Origin: Semisulcospira habei
Lineage: Eukaryota > Mollusca > Gastropoda > Semisulcospiridae
Direction: 5' to 3'
Length of the DNA: 64,000 bases
NCBI GenBank assembly: GCA_036245525.1
Contig: BTPG01000001.1
Coordinates: 225,199,666-225,263,665 of the forward strand
Shown piece after piece: positions 22,156 through 33,009 of the stretch (positions within the stretch are counted from its first letter, which is position 1; every line of letters starts with the position of its first letter). The notes beneath the pieces are model-generated. The model saw nothing but the letters and a program-made list of their open reading frames with translations. It was not told the origin of the DNA and ran no database searches. The translations under genes and the position numbers were made by a program.

Positions 22156-22385
22156 GGGGGGGGGAGGGGGGGGGGGGGGTTCTGGACCCTCCCCAACCCC
22201 CTCAGGCCAAACATTCTTTAAAGTTTTATAACAAAGTCTGGAGCCTCCTCCCCCAGTGTTTAGAAAATGCTCTCATACACGCTTAGCGAGTTTGATTACT
22301 GGTCCCCCCCCTCCCCCAGCCCTCTCCCCCCACTCATTGTTAGTCCCAAAGAAAAAGTTGAACCCCCCCCCCCTCTCACCCTCCC
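22156..22385. repeat. G-rich then C-rich homopolymer blocks
   Basis: G-runs at 22156-22180 and C-runs at 22302-22385, potential G-quadruplexes on opposite strands. Confidence 0.85.
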
Positions 22386-22675
22386 CGGGGAGTTAACCGA
22401 TCTGCCCTTGCAACGTGTTGGCACTACAAACACAATTAATTTAGAACAATGCAAAAGTGTCATTACACTCATCCTGGCAGTGCTGATTGATTAAATGCAT
22501 GCTGGTGACTGACATACTGAGTGGATGAAAGAATAATAGGCAGACTCGGTGAATAAACATAGAGAAAAAAATAAGGATAAAATCAAACAAAACACCCTTG
22601 TTGCGGTGAATTAATGAACACTGTTAAGAGCAGTTAAAGTGACATAAAATCGCACGACTCACTGCCTGCATAATA

Positions 22676-22745
22676 TGTGCGCTAATCTTTGATTTTGGAC
22701 CTTACGATTTTGCCGTAAGGTCCAAAATCACAGATTAGCGCACAT
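22676..22745. repeat. palindrome, family F copy 1
   Basis: TGTGCGCTAATCTTTGATTT pairs with its right arm around CGATTTTGCCG. The core TTTTGGACCTTACG is shared with 43661-43728. Confidence 0.88.
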
Positions 22746-22815
22746 AGAACGACGTTTTACGAGTCCGCTGTATAGGTCACATCTGCTCACGAACAGTTCC
22801 CTTTAAACTGTGTCG

Positions 22816-23028
22816 TTAACCCAATTAACCCCAAGACCACATTTCCCACATTTTGGAGGTTCTAGTTAAGGACTATGTACCTGTTGCAGGAGATGGATTG
22901 ACCATGATAATTCAAGGGTAGTGCCAGATGAGCTTGGCGCCTTCAGGCGCCAAGCTCATCTGTCACTTCCTTTGAATTAATGGTCCATCCGTCTCCTGCT
23001 ATAGGGATTTTGGACTCAATTGGGTTAA
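22816..23028. repeat. MITE-A, complete (213 bp, ATGAGC subfamily)
   Basis: TTAACCCAATTAACCCC at the left and CAATTGGGTTAA at the right. Central palindrome 22898-22986 has GATGAGCTTGGCGCC on one arm and GGCGCCAAGCTCATC on the other. Confidence 0.9.
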
Positions 23029-23029
23029 A

Positions 23030-23590
23030 CGATTTATTTTAATCAAACTGAGTACACCACATACAGTCAACCTTGTTGTTCGCGATTCTGGAATATTAAT
23101 GAGGTGAAGGTCTCAAAAAGACTCACTTTCGATTTGCGACTTTCATGCTGTGACGTGACGTTATTTTGAGTAAAACGAAAAGCCACTGCACGATGGTAGT
23201 TCATTGCATTTATAACTGATTAATTTCACCCAAAGACAAAATAGTTCATGATGGGACTAAATAATTTATCACATGAAATTTTCGATTTATATCCTAGGAC
23301 ACAGACATCAGGAATCATACCACGTGACATTTCTTTCCTAGAATAACATATTGTATTCTGGGGAAAATTGTATTCATTTTGAGGACACAATGCATTTACT
23401 CTGGGGACAAAATGAAATTCTTCCTATGACAAATTGTAATTCTTTATAGGATTAACTTGAATATGTTCATCTACTGTCGGGACAGTTTTGCCCGATGCAT
23501 CATGGCTGATTGGTTGGAATGAGTAATTTGTCCTCGGATTAAATCGAATTTGGCCCAGCATTAAATATTTTGTCCTAGGAGGATGAATTA
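23030..23590. other. AT-rich region with weak internal repeats
   Basis: Phrases such as GGGGACAAAATGAAATTC and TATGACAAATTGTAATTC recur loosely between 23330 and 23590. No protein or clear repeat unit. Confidence 0.3.
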
Positions 23591-23711
23591 ATCAGTTACA
23601 AATGGAACGGCCTGTCACGCTGTAGGCTTCGAATCCGAGTGAGATGTGGCATTTTGGAAGAACAAATGAGGAAAATTACAAAAAAATGACGTCGAACGAA
23701 TTCTGTAGGTC

Positions 23712-23775
23712 GCCCGCCGTGAGATGGCCTTAGTTGCCTGCTCGGCGTTAAACCCAAATAACAAATAAAAAACGA
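23712..23775 (+). repeat. retroposon 3' tail, same family as 2066-2140
   Basis: GCCGTGAGATGGCCTTAGTT, TGCCTGCTCGGCGTTAAACC and an AATAAC repeat. Confidence 0.65.
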
Positions 23776-23827
23776 ACTCTGTAGGTCGCGGTGCCCCAAA
23801 CAAACAAGGAAGGTCTGAAGAAGTCTC

Positions 23828-23889
23828 GCCCCAATGCGCAAAAGGCCATCGGGCCTACGTCGTCCCGATGACCTTTTGCGCGTTGGGGC
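23828..23889. repeat. palindromic MITE, family E
   Basis: GCCCCAATGCGCAAAAGGCC pairs with a right arm ending TTTTGCGCGTTGGGGC, centre GGCCTACGTCGTC. Confidence 0.88.
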
Positions 23890-24054
23890 TTTCTCTCTCT
23901 TTGTATGAATAGTCAATAGCCCACTATTTTCATTATAATTATAATTTATGTCTGTGGCATTCGTTTAGATGTATACCTCCCCTTCACTCTGACCGTGGTC
24001 AAAAAACTGCCCTGTCCCTTAAGTGTCCTTTTTTTTGTTGTTGTTGTTGTTGCA

Positions 24055-24449
24055 GGTTTTCAAATTCAAATTCAATTCAAATTCAACTAACTTTATTTAT
24101 CCCTTGAAGGGCAATTGCACTTGTGTGGACGGGGGGGGGGGGGGGGGGGGGGGGGGGACAGTCAAATAAAAGTCATTCAAAAAACATTAATTAATATCAG
24201 GACATTCTAATATCCCATTTGTACCTGATATTAATATGCTAAATCTGTAATGCTTATAATGCTAATATTAAGACATATTAAAAACTCTAAACTAATACAA
24301 TTACTAAAACATTATTTAAAACTTAAAGAGCATTATTAACGACATTATCACCGAACACATTAATGTCTTACTTTCCACTTACACCCTCTACAACTGTCCA
24401 TCCAGGCCAGCGATACCCACGTGATGAAACAGCTGTATAAACACACACA

Positions 24450-24508
<59 letters not shown>

Positions 24509-25200
24509 GTACGCACACACACTTTTACCAGTTCAGTGTGTAGATTTACAAAATATTTAAGAGTCGGACGGCAACAGGAATGAAAGACAGTTTCCTGCGG
24601 TTGGTTTTACATGATGGTTGTCTGTATCGGCGACCAGACGGGAGCAATTCAAAGAGGTCTTTCATCACGTGAGTATCACTAGCCAAGATGGAAGTAGCTT
24701 TCCTTACAATAATCTGACGATCGCAGAACACGGCTAAACTTCTTTGTTCTTCCCCAATGATCTTTGAGCTGAGATGAACAATTCTCTGAAGACTGTTTTT
24801 GTTTTTAACACTAAGATTTGGGAACCAGCAAATGAACGAAAAAGTCAGGACACTTTCTAAGAAAGATTTGTAAAACAAAGTTAAAATGGTCCTGTCAACA
24901 GAGAAAGAGTTCAGCTTTCTCAGAAAATACAATCTCTGTTGACCTTTCTTCACAACCAGTTTCAGTATTGTCATCCCAACTCAGTTTATCATCGAAGATG
25001 GTGCCTAAGTATTTATACTTCTGGACAATGGCAACTTCTTTATCATGTATAATAGTCTTACTCAGTGTGATCCTGCTTGCTCATCATAAAATCAACAATA
25101 AGGTCACATGTCTTACCCACGTTAAGCTCTAAAAATGAGTCATCGCACCATTGAACAAAGTCAGTCAATGAGGGTCCATGTTCATCAGATGACCCTTGCT
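24055..25200 (-). pseudogene. L2/CR1-like LINE fragment, reverse transcriptase C-terminal half
   Basis: On the minus strand, DSFLELNVGKTCDLIVDF (about 25155-25100) is the post-palm block. After a short broken stretch, a 142-codon frame follows (24974-24546) with QQRLYFLRKLNSFSVDRTIL and LTFSFICWFPNLSVKNK. This block is strongly conserved in L2/Rex-type LINEs. The 3' UTR carries (TG)n (complement of 24441-24507) and a poly-C run. It then reads AATAAAGTTAGTTGAATTTG with a TTGAATTTGAA-type tail. It is 5' truncated and the catalytic palm is missing. Confidence 0.8.
24129..24157. repeat. poly-G run
   Basis: About 28 consecutive G residues. Confidence 0.95.
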
Positions 25201-25531
25201 AAAGGGAAAGTAAGGCACTGTCATCTGAAAACTTTAGCAGCGAATTCCACTCAACTTCGGATATTTAAAAATATGCTAGCGAGGGCACCGACATTTTTCT
25301 CGTTATATCCGATTTTGTAAACAAAAATTACTATTATTTTGTGTGTGTGGGTCCGCTCCCTTTTCTCAACGCACAACAAATATCCCCAATCCTCCCTAAA
25401 TTCTAACCGGGATTTTTGTTTCCAGTCTAATGCAACATTCGTGTATACACTGTTGAACGGCTAATTCTCGAGACATAAACAGTCCAGATTCGACACACGG
25501 AACTCGATGTGGCACATTCCTTAAATCTCTG
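25201..25531. other. no recognised feature
   Basis: No gene or repeat recognised. Confidence 0.35.
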
Positions 25532-25592
25532 CTCCCAGTCAGCAAAAGGTGATTGGGCCGACGTCGGCCCGAGGACTTATTCTTCACTGGGC
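25532..25592. repeat. palindromic MITE, family E
   Basis: TCCCAGTCAGCAAAAGGT at the left, TTCTTCACTGGG at the right, central GGGCCGACGTCGGCCC. Confidence 0.8.
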
Positions 25593-25710
25593 CGGTTCGT
25601 AATGTTTGAATTTACTGCACGTGTAAGGTCCAACGCAGGCACAGGCTATAGCACAAATCTAACCCTTTAACAGCCAAAGCCTACGTGCTCCTTTCTCAGT
25701 TTGTCCACGA

Positions 25711-25831
25711 GGGGGAGGGAATCGAAGTTGTGGCAAGAGATGCGCGCCCCTGACTCAGAGCGTAGATAATAGGATACTGACGCTGTGAGTCAGGGACACG
25801 GAACACTTACCGGGAACTTCGATACTCTCCC
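25711..25831. repeat. palindromic MITE, family H copy 1
   Basis: GGGAGGGAATCGAAGTTGTG pairs loosely with a right arm ending CGATACTCTCCC. The core CCCCTGACTCAGAGCGT is shared with 42750-42857. Confidence 0.8.
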
Positions 25832-25907
25832 ATATTATGTAATTCGTCCGTTAGCCCCGGCTGTGGCCGCAATAGATGGGTCGACTGTGCGTGCTCTCAA
25901 ATGGTGC

Positions 25908-26154
25908 TTAACTCATTGGTGCCCGAGGTACGAAATACCCACATTTTGGAGTTGTCCTCTGAGGACTGCATTGCAATTCAGGAGACAGATCGACCATGAT
26001 AGTTCAAGAGTGGTGTCAGAATAGCTTGGCGCCTAGTATAGGCACCAAGCTATTCTGCCACCACCCTTATAGGCGCCAAGCTATTCTGCCACCACCCTTG
26101 ATCTATCATGGTCGAGCCATAGCTTGCTGTGGTGTGTCGCGGGCAGAATGAGTT
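25908..26154. repeat. MITE-A with 31-bp right-arm duplication
   Basis: TTAACTCATTGGTGCCC at the left, GGCAGAATGAGTT at the right. GGCRCCAAGCTATTCTGCCA occurs twice on the right arm, at about 26041 and 26072. Confidence 0.85.
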
Positions 26155-26219
26155 TGGGGCCTCTGTTGCATGGGCGTGGGCGGCAGTTTACGTAAACCAG
26201 ATGCATATCTGCATCGTGA

Positions 26220-26545
26220 GACAATGAATGAATGAATGAATGAATGAGCGAACGAACGAACAAATGAATGAATGAATGCATGCATGCATTTTTCACTCCT
26301 GACTGACTCACCGGCCTAATCGCCAAATCACCCACTCACCCACTTGCTCACAAGCTCGCTCACTTACCCAGTTACCAATCCAACTCACCCATCTACTCGC
26401 TCGCTAACTCGCTCGTCGTTAACGCGCGCGCGCACGCATGCACGCACGCACGCACGCATGCACACACTCACTCACTCACTCACGCACTCACGCACGCACG
26501 CACTCACTCACTCACTCACTCACTCACTCACTCACTCGAACCGTT
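26220..26545. repeat. (GAAT)n, (CACG)n and (CACT)n simple repeats
   Basis: GAAT repeats 26222-26280 and mixed CGCACGCA/CACTCACT repeats 26410-26536. Confidence 0.9.
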
Positions 26546-26744
26546 CGTCGTCACATTTGGCGTTGAAAGTAGAACGGTAAATAGAGGGGAGTTTTCAAGC
26601 TAATGGAGGGCCGTTGTTTATTTTCAGACATTTCCTATCGTGTTCGGCCGTGTTGTAGTTGGCAGATTAAAATTTGTTCCCCCGACAAGGCGCCGGCAAT
26701 TCACTTCGCTCAGCGTTATCAATAGGTCAACACGACCTTTGAAA

Positions 26745-26949
26745 TTAACCCAATCACTGCCGAGCGATGGAGAACAGAGATAGCCTGTGAACATGAGCCA
26801 GCTGCAAGAGGCATAGATCCTCCTGAGCCCCCGCAGTTGCGGGGGCTCAGGAGGATCTATGCCTCTTGCTGAAACCACTTTGTATCTGTGTTCCTTGGAT
26901 AACTCATGTAATTAAACACATTCCGCGCCCACCAGCACTAAAAGGGTTA
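26745..26949. repeat. MITE-B, complete (CTCCTGAG subfamily)
   Basis: TTAACCCAATCACTGCC at the left and ACTAAAAGGGTTA at the right. The central palindrome at 26804-26869 is perfect and carries CTCCTGAG on one arm and CTCAGGAG on the other, against CTCATGAG in most copies. Confidence 0.92.
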
Positions 26950-26988
26950 CAACACACATCCTAACGGGAACTCACTCAACGTTGGTTG

Positions 26989-27218
26989 ACTCGTTCAGTG
27001 CCAAGAAAAACTGAACTGAAAAAGGTATAGATCCACAAGCGCCCCGCAACTGCGGGGGTTCATGAGGTTCTATGCCTCATGCTTACACCACATGGAATCT
27101 ATGTTCAAGGGACATCTAGTTTTTTTTAGTTTTTTTTTTTTTTTAGTTTTTCTTTTTGTTTTGAATTCACGAAGATTTCAGAAACACAGTCTACGTCAGC
27201 TGGCACTGAAAGGGTTAA
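26989..27218. repeat. MITE-B, complete
   Basis: GTTCAGTGCCAAG at the left, TGGCACTGAAAGGGTTAA at the right. Palindrome at 27021-27082 is mutated in the left arm. A T-run at 27120-27143 lies in the right flank. Confidence 0.82.
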
Positions 27219-27414
27219 ATAAACAAGGAATATGGGATGTCGGCTGGCGATTTGGTGCCTTGGCCGTGAAGGGGTGAAAAGAGCCAACTGTCTAGTAGTG
27301 AGTCAGTGGTTTCAAATTGCTATGCATTCTGTATTCAACAGCGCCAGCCTCTCCGGTATAGGGTTCGTTCAAAAATTAAATCGGTCCTCTGTAACGACAG
27401 CAGTCTTAAAACAC

Positions 27415-27590
27415 TTCATTGTGGAGAAAATGTGAACCAACCGCAAGAGGCACAGATTCTCATGAGGATCTATGCCTCTTGCTGACATCGCTCTGTATCC
27501 AAGTTACTAGGACGCTTGGGTCTCTTGGGTGTTAAATTTACCATAGATTTCAGAAACACGGTTTGCGTCCATTGTTAGTGAAGAGGTTAA
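27415..27590. repeat. MITE-B with shortened palindrome
   Basis: The palindrome at 27443-27482 lacks the central GAGCCCCCGC part. Right end TTAGTGAAGAGGTTAA. Its last TTAA is the first TTAA of the next MITE-A. Confidence 0.8.
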
Positions 27591-27835
27591 CACATTCCGC
27601 TCCAGGACCGAAATCCGCAAATTTAGAAGTTGCCCCCTGAAGACTCACAAACCAGATAGGTGAGGCTAGCGCTGGCAGACTGTATTACACTTCTGGAAAC
27701 AGGTCGAGCGTGATAGTTCAAGGGTTGTGCCAGAATAGCTTGGTGCCTATGGGCGCCAAGCTATTCTGGCACAACCCTTGAACTATCACGCTCGATCCAT
27801 GTCTTGTCTTGGCGTGTCGGAGTTGAATGAGTTAA
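27587..27835. repeat. MITE-A, complete, with inserted satellite fragment
   Basis: TTAACACATTCCGCTCC at the left, GAATGAGTTAA at the right. The central palindrome at 27704-27795 has matching GAGCGTGATAG and CTATCACGCTC arms. A piece of the 369-bp unit sits in the left flank at 27647-27677. Confidence 0.9.
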
Positions 27836-27895
27836 GGGAGGAAAACCTGTTGGAGTTGATGCTATGGGTACTGAGTACACACATGCACGCACGCG

Positions 27896-27896
27896 C

Positions 27897-27962
<66 letters not shown>

Positions 27963-27978
27963 ACACACACACACACTC
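27896..27978. repeat. (CA)n microsatellite
   Basis: About 38 CA units with one TA interruption. Confidence 0.96.
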
Positions 27979-28355
27979 AAACATATCGCCGAAGACTCCC
28001 AACAGACCCTGGCTACACACACGATTTTTCAAGACTGCCAATAATCAATGGCAGTTCAAAAGAGCGATCCAATGACCACACTAAATCCTAATCGACAAAC
28101 TAGACCCCTACCGCCTTGCAAAAAAATATTAAAGTCACCTCGACCTCAAATCCTCCGATGTGAAGACGACCCGATCAGACCGTCTTAAGCCGTTAACCGT
28201 TCCACATCCCGCGATAGGTGCCGGGATGGGTTGACAATGCTAGCGCACAAGTGGTGCCAGAAATGCTTTGCGCGACCTCTCCAGGCCTAACAGCGCCATC
28301 CTCTCGCCCGCGATTTGTTCTGAGTTCGCAGCGCGTGATTATCGAGTTTAATTAC

Positions 28356-28465
28356 CACCTGGTGAGCAGAAGGAGCCGTCGGCCGAAGTAGGCATGATTT
28401 GGCCCGCGCACGGATGTGCGCGGGCCAAATCATGCCTACGTCGGTCGGAGGATCTTTTACTGGCT
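28356..28465. repeat. palindromic MITE, family E, long form
   Basis: CTGGTGAGCAGAAGGAGCCG at the left and GGATCTTTTACTGG at the right, with inner perfect arms ATGATTTGGCCCGCGCA and complement. Confidence 0.85.
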
Positions 28466-28569
28466 GATGACGTGAAGTAAACGCAGTAAACCCCAAAATC
28501 CATGTGCTATTGGCATGAGCACGATAGAGGCGGGGGACTTGTTTCCTGCCGGGTGAAACAAATGCATCC

Positions 28570-28777
28570 TCATACATCTTTAGACACGCACGCAAAACGC
28601 TCGCAAGCTCGAAGCACGCACACACATGCACACCCACCACACGCAGATACGCGCACGAAAACAAGCACGCGCACACACCGGCACGCACACGCCCCGTATG
28701 CGCGTACGCATGCAGACCGGCTCACACGGCTGTGACAAACTTTCAACCCAACCGCTCCACCCAGTACCCACATACCC

Positions 28778-28850
<73 letters not shown>

Positions 28851-29100
28851 CACGCAAGCACACACCACCAACATAAACAACAACACACACGCACGCACGC
28901 ACGCACGCATCACACACACACACACACACACACACACATCTGAACAACTGCTACAAACTCACTGTCACACGCACTCATACACGCGCATGGACACAAGCAC
29001 GTACGTATGCACGCAAGCATACACGCACGAAGACACGCACACACACACACACACACAGACACACATTCACACACACACGAACACACGCTCGCACACACAC
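28570..29100. repeat. CA-rich and (CACG)n microsatellite region
   Basis: Degenerate CACGCACG at 28590-28720, pure CA at 28780-28849 and 28911-28938, mixed CA to 29100. The long TH-rich frames are artefacts. Confidence 0.93.
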
Positions 29101-29103
29101 ATT

Positions 29104-29296
29104 TTACTCATTGTGACCGAGGTACGAAATACCCACATTCTGGAGTTAACCTCTGAGGACTACGTTACAATTCAGGAGACAGATCGACCATAATAGTTCA
29201 AGGGTGGTGGCAGAATAGCTTGGCCTATTCTGCCACCACCTTAATTATCATGGTCGAGCCATATGTTGGTGTGGTGTGTCGCGGGGCAGAATGAGC
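29104..29296. repeat. MITE-A with shortened core
   Basis: TTACTCATTGTGACCGAGG at the left, GGGGCAGAATGAGCC at the right. The core at 29183-29257 lacks the GGCGCC centre. Confidence 0.78.
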
Positions 29297-29299
29297 CAA

Positions 29300-29744
29300 G
29301 ACAACTGGTACAAACTCGTTGTCTTGGATCACCCAATATGTTACTGCAATTTGAAGAACGTTACCTCTAGCTGGTGTGTGTTTTTGTTTTGTTTTGTTAT
29401 CTTTCAAGCAAGATTATCCCGTATTGAACTGCTGTGGATCATGAAAATGCCAGAAGTCGCTGCACTTTCTCAAATTCCCCGTAGAATGCGCATGTTGTAA
29501 ACCGTTTTCTCTTGTGTGTCGTAAACATTTACGCCCTTCTAAATAAATGTTTTCAGAGACAGTCGTAGAAGACAATAACACTGATGCAGCATTATAAGTA
29601 GTTAAGCTTGTCAGATTTTCAATAATGATTACCAGTGTGAAAGATTCATGTCTAATTATGTAGTTGTGGAAGGCGATTAGGGTGAAAAGTAACCCCATGT
29701 CTGCCGGAGCGAAGCGAATGACGCCCAGAAGCAAATGGCATAGA
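29300..29744. other. no recognised feature
   Basis: A 106-codon minus frame at 29414-29734 shows no recognisable motif. Confidence 0.35.
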
Positions 29745-29877
29745 TTAACCCATTTAGCTCCGATGCACTACAGCAGGAGATGGATCGACCATGATAAGTC
29801 AAGGGTAGGGCCAGATTAACTTGGCGCAATTAGTTAGTTTGCCAATCTGTCATGGCAAGTGGCACTGAAGCGGTTAA
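29745..29877. repeat. degenerate MITE-A left half with B-type right end
   Basis: TTAACCCATTTAGCTCCGAT and GATCGACCATGATAAGTCAA are family-A. The right end GTGGCACTGAAGCGGTTAA is family-B, so this looks like a hybrid or a deletion product. Confidence 0.6.
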
Positions 29878-29923
29878 CTTGCTTCTCTGAAACGCCTATG
29901 CTTATCCTTAGCTTGAAAACAGT

Positions 29924-29960
29924 GGAGGGGGGGGGAGGGGGTGGTGGGGGGGGGGGGGAA
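29924..29960. repeat. poly-G block
   Basis: G-runs broken by single A or T. Confidence 0.9.
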
Positions 29961-30059
29961 ATTTCCACCTCTTCGTTCTGAGCAACTGCCCCATTAGCAA
30001 AACCTCTTCTGGCCCACGACGGCCGCAGTGGCCCCGAGGATGTTTGATAGAAGTAGTAA

Positions 30060-30890
30060 TGAGTGATATATTCTTCATTGACCAGTACTAAACTGTTCTG
30101 TTCGTGTAGGGTTCAGTGATTTTGTTGTTGTTGGGTTGTTGTTGTTGTTGTTGTTTTTTTTTTTTGTATCCCAAACCAACTCTTGTCTTTAGTATTACAC
30201 GTATTTGGGCCGGTGTTAATTCGTTTGGCCATTGACAGCCGAAAGTGAATGTGCGTCTATGAGCACATTATGTGCAGTACAAATCTATATTGCGCTTATA
30301 AAATCTTTTTTTTTTTAAAGAAAGAAAGGTAAAATAAAAAGAAACGGCAAATATTCCAGCTTCCTCATGAAAACTACGATTAAAATCCAGGAAAACTAAG
30401 TTTTCTAGAGAGATAACTTGTGGATGTTGAGAACCTCTCTGTATTCATCATATAATACTCAAATGCCCAATCACAACAGATTTGTTCAGACCAAATGATA
30501 TAAAGATTGATGATCTAGAAGGAGACATCAATGATATTTTCCATACCAGTACAGCAAAAACTATTGTTAAATTAAAATGTCAGACTTCTATAGGTAAACA
30601 TTTGTAATGCATGTATAAGTTTAGATTATTAAGTTTCAAGTTTGTTGTTTGTTTGTTTGTTTGTTTTCTGTTTGCTGGTTGTTGTTTTGTTGTTGTGTTG
30701 ATGTTGTTGTTTGTTTGTTTGACCAAAAATAAAGAACAACAACCAAAAAAACTCTTTTTTTTTCTGTGGGTTGGTATTGTCTTTTTACACTTTTTGGGTT
30801 GTTTATTGTTTTTCTTTAATTTGTTTGTTTGTTTGTTGGTTTTTGTTTGTTTGTTGTTGGTTTATTTTATTTTATTTTCTTGGGGGTGGG
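30060..30890. other. low-complexity T/G-rich region
   Basis: (TTG)n at 30123-30160 and repeated GTTT at 30640-30720 and 30820-30860. The 115-codon frame is low complexity and is not called as a gene. Confidence 0.6.
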
Positions 30891-30955
30891 GGTGGGGCGG
30901 GTGGTGGCGGGGGAGGGGGGGGGTGGTGGCGGTGGGAGGTGGAGGGGGGTTGGGC
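30885..30955. repeat. G-rich block
   Basis: GGGGGTGGGGGTGGGGCGGG-type runs, potential G-quadruplex. Confidence 0.9.
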
Positions 30956-31041
30956 TAAAATCACCAAGATGTGAAGAGACATTTAATAAAATTCATTCAT
31001 GTGCACTACAAACGGGTGTGTATACTACACAATTAAGAGTC

Positions 31042-31132
31042 TAATAACTCTGTTCTGTCAGCAACACGTATTGTCGAGATGATTTCTGCAGGAATCACCT
31101 CGACAATAAGCGTTTGCCGACAGCAAAGGTTG
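31042..31132. repeat. MITE-D copy, decayed ends
   Basis: CTGTCAGCAACACGTATTGT and complement around TTTCTGCAGGAA. The TTAA ends are mutated. Confidence 0.75.
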
Positions 31133-31290
31133 TTGTTCTCTGTGCACTTCAAAGACCATTGAAAGTCACCTCCCAGGATAGGGCGATGCACTTTTGCTGT
31201 AGTTACCTGTCCGAGCGGTCAAGCATTTTCACACCTGCCTCGTTTTACGGGAGAATTTCATCTCCATTCGAGGTGCGAAACCACCCACCT

Positions 31291-31358
31291 GCAATAGGCA
31301 TAAATCCTTGTGAGCGCCCGCAGCATTATCGGGGCTGATAAGGATCTTTGCCTCTTAG
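31291..31358. repeat. MITE-B core, degenerate
   Basis: GCAATAGGCATAAATCCTTG and the right arm TAAGGATCTTTGCCTCTT. Confidence 0.7.
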
Positions 31359-31465
31359 TGCCAACTTTTTTTCGTGGTCTTTGTTGTAGAAGTTTGTAGT
31401 AGAGTAGGCAAAGAAATCGGTAATGCAAGGTTGTTGTTATCTACAGAGTGAACGCAGGTAGCCTG

Positions 31466-31530
31466 AAAGAGGCATAGATCCTCATGAGCCCCAGCAAGAT
31501 GCGGGGGCTCATTAGGATTTATGCTCTTGC
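31466..31530. repeat. MITE-B core
   Basis: GAAAGAGGCATAGATCCTCA and right arm ATTAGGATTTATGCTCTTGC. Confidence 0.78.
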
Positions 31531-31892
31531 TGGCTTTATTCGTGGTTTCCAGTATACTAGGAGGAAACCTTCGTGAGTGTCGGCAAGCATGGCATCAATA
31601 ATACCTCGTTGCTTTCTTAGTGTCAAATAGATCTGCATGAGCCCATACAGACTTATTGTGTTCGTGAAGACCAGTGCCCTTAGTCAATGTATTCCATTTA
31701 CATCTGTGTTCCCACTGAATAGAAGGAGATAATTAGAGGGTTCAGTCTAGGAACGGAGTAACGGTTGTAAACCCTACTTGCTCAGCGAAGTACAGAATTA
31801 CAAGCACGAAGTACAAAACTCTTACAATTACGTGGCCAGCCTTCATTGCACCGAGTGCCAGCTGCCACGACAGTGACAAAATGATCAACAGC

Positions 31893-32475
31893 AGTTGGTT
31901 GTACATTGCTTAACGTCCCTACAGCAACAAGGCTTTTGCTCTGCTTGACAAAACAAACAAACTAACAATAGAATATTGAATATATGTCGCCAGCCGCTCT
32001 ATTAACTCATTCGAGACGTACCGCCACCGGATACGCGGCATAAGCCGCGTATCCGGAGGTGGCACGTCTCGAATGAGTTAAGCAAAATAAACCTAAGACA
32101 CGCTAGGGACGCTGCTCCTTCGTGCTAGTATAGACCTTGTTTACAAACAGAGTAGAAAATTAATACAGTATGATTACAGTATTATCTACAGAAAAATGAT
32201 ACATAAAAATGTATTAACCGCCAACAAATAACTTGTCATCTAGGTGCAACAGACTATGAGCAGCACACATTTAATATCAAGGACTACAGACAGCGCAGAC
32301 TGTGCGGCATATTTTAAAAGGAAACTACAGGTGAGTGGGCCAAAGGCATACACAAACCACATAAACCTAAGGAAAATGGAAAACGTACTCAGTGGCCCGG
32401 CTGACCAGGGTCAGTGTCCCCTAAGTAACCCTACTCAAGTCCCCTTCAGAAACCACGTGGGGGTATCACAACAAC
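31893..32475 (-). mobile_element. SINE-like element with MITE-C inserted
   Basis: The left end GTTGTACATTGCTTAACGTC matches the other copies. ATTGAATATATGTCGCCAGC, AATATCAAGGACTACAGACA and AACTACAGGTGAGTGGGCCA follow in the family order. MITE-C at 32002-32081 interrupts it. The region around 32085-32240 is longer than in the 3405-3781 copy, so a longer subfamily exists. Confidence 0.72.
32002..32081. repeat. MITE-C, 80 bp
   Basis: TTAACTCATTCGAGACGTAC to GAATGAGTTAA, near-perfect arms, inside a SINE-like element. Confidence 0.94.
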
Positions 32476-32622
32476 AGTGCCTGGTTAGCTCAAAGACTCT
32501 CACGGTTGCCATTAAAATCATAGGAACTAACCTTAGGAAAGGTCGATCCATCGCCCGTTCAGCTGGATCAAGGGCTTGTGATAGAAGGTATTTTTAGTAG
32601 AAGAGTTACACCTCTCGCACAT

Positions 32623-32850
32623 TACTGAGGCTAAAAGCTTCAAATTTGTACATTGCCACATGCAAGCTGTACGTTATATATAATTAGTATATAGTACTTA
32701 CAGATAAGGATACAAACCAATGGCTTTAGTTCAAGGGTGGTGCCAGAATAGCTTGGCGCCTAGAGGCGCCAAGCTATTCTGGCACTACCCTTGAACTATT
32801 CAGTTTAGTCAAACTTATTTCACACACTGGGGTATTCCGAATGATAAGGG
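32623..32850 (+). repeat. foldback arm, single copy, with MITE-A core
   Basis: ACTGAGGCTAAAAGCTTCAA, TGCCACATGCAAGCT, a MITE-A core at 32728-32797, then GTCAAACTTATTTCACAC and GTATTCCGAATGATAAGG. The same order is seen in 13905-14123. Confidence 0.82.
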
Positions 32851-32917
32851 GTGAACCAATATAAGTAGTACTAGCATTGTTTTCTTTTCCTTACGGCCAA
32901 TTTGGAAGAGAAGGGTT

Positions 32918-33002
32918 TTAACTCATTCAACTCCGACACTGACGCCACGGCAAGTTCATGGATCGAGCGTGATAGTTCAAGGGTTGTGCCATAATAGCTT
33001 GG
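32918..33002. repeat. MITE-A left half
   Basis: TTAACTCATTCAACTCCGAC to GGTTGTGCCATAATAGCTTG, then the sequence departs before the right arm. Confidence 0.75.
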
Positions 33003-33009
33003 GAACTGC

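Noticed and set aside
23030..23590. Minisatellite of about 35 bases
   Set aside because: Phrases like GACAAAATGAAATTC recur but spacing and sequence are too irregular to define a unit.
28450..28490. Hammerhead-like CTGATGACGTGAAG
   Set aside because: The core GAAA and a pairing stem III are missing. The motif is the edge of a family-E palindrome.
30611..30958. 115-codon frame rich in F, L, C and G
   Set aside because: It translates GTTT and poly-G low-complexity DNA.
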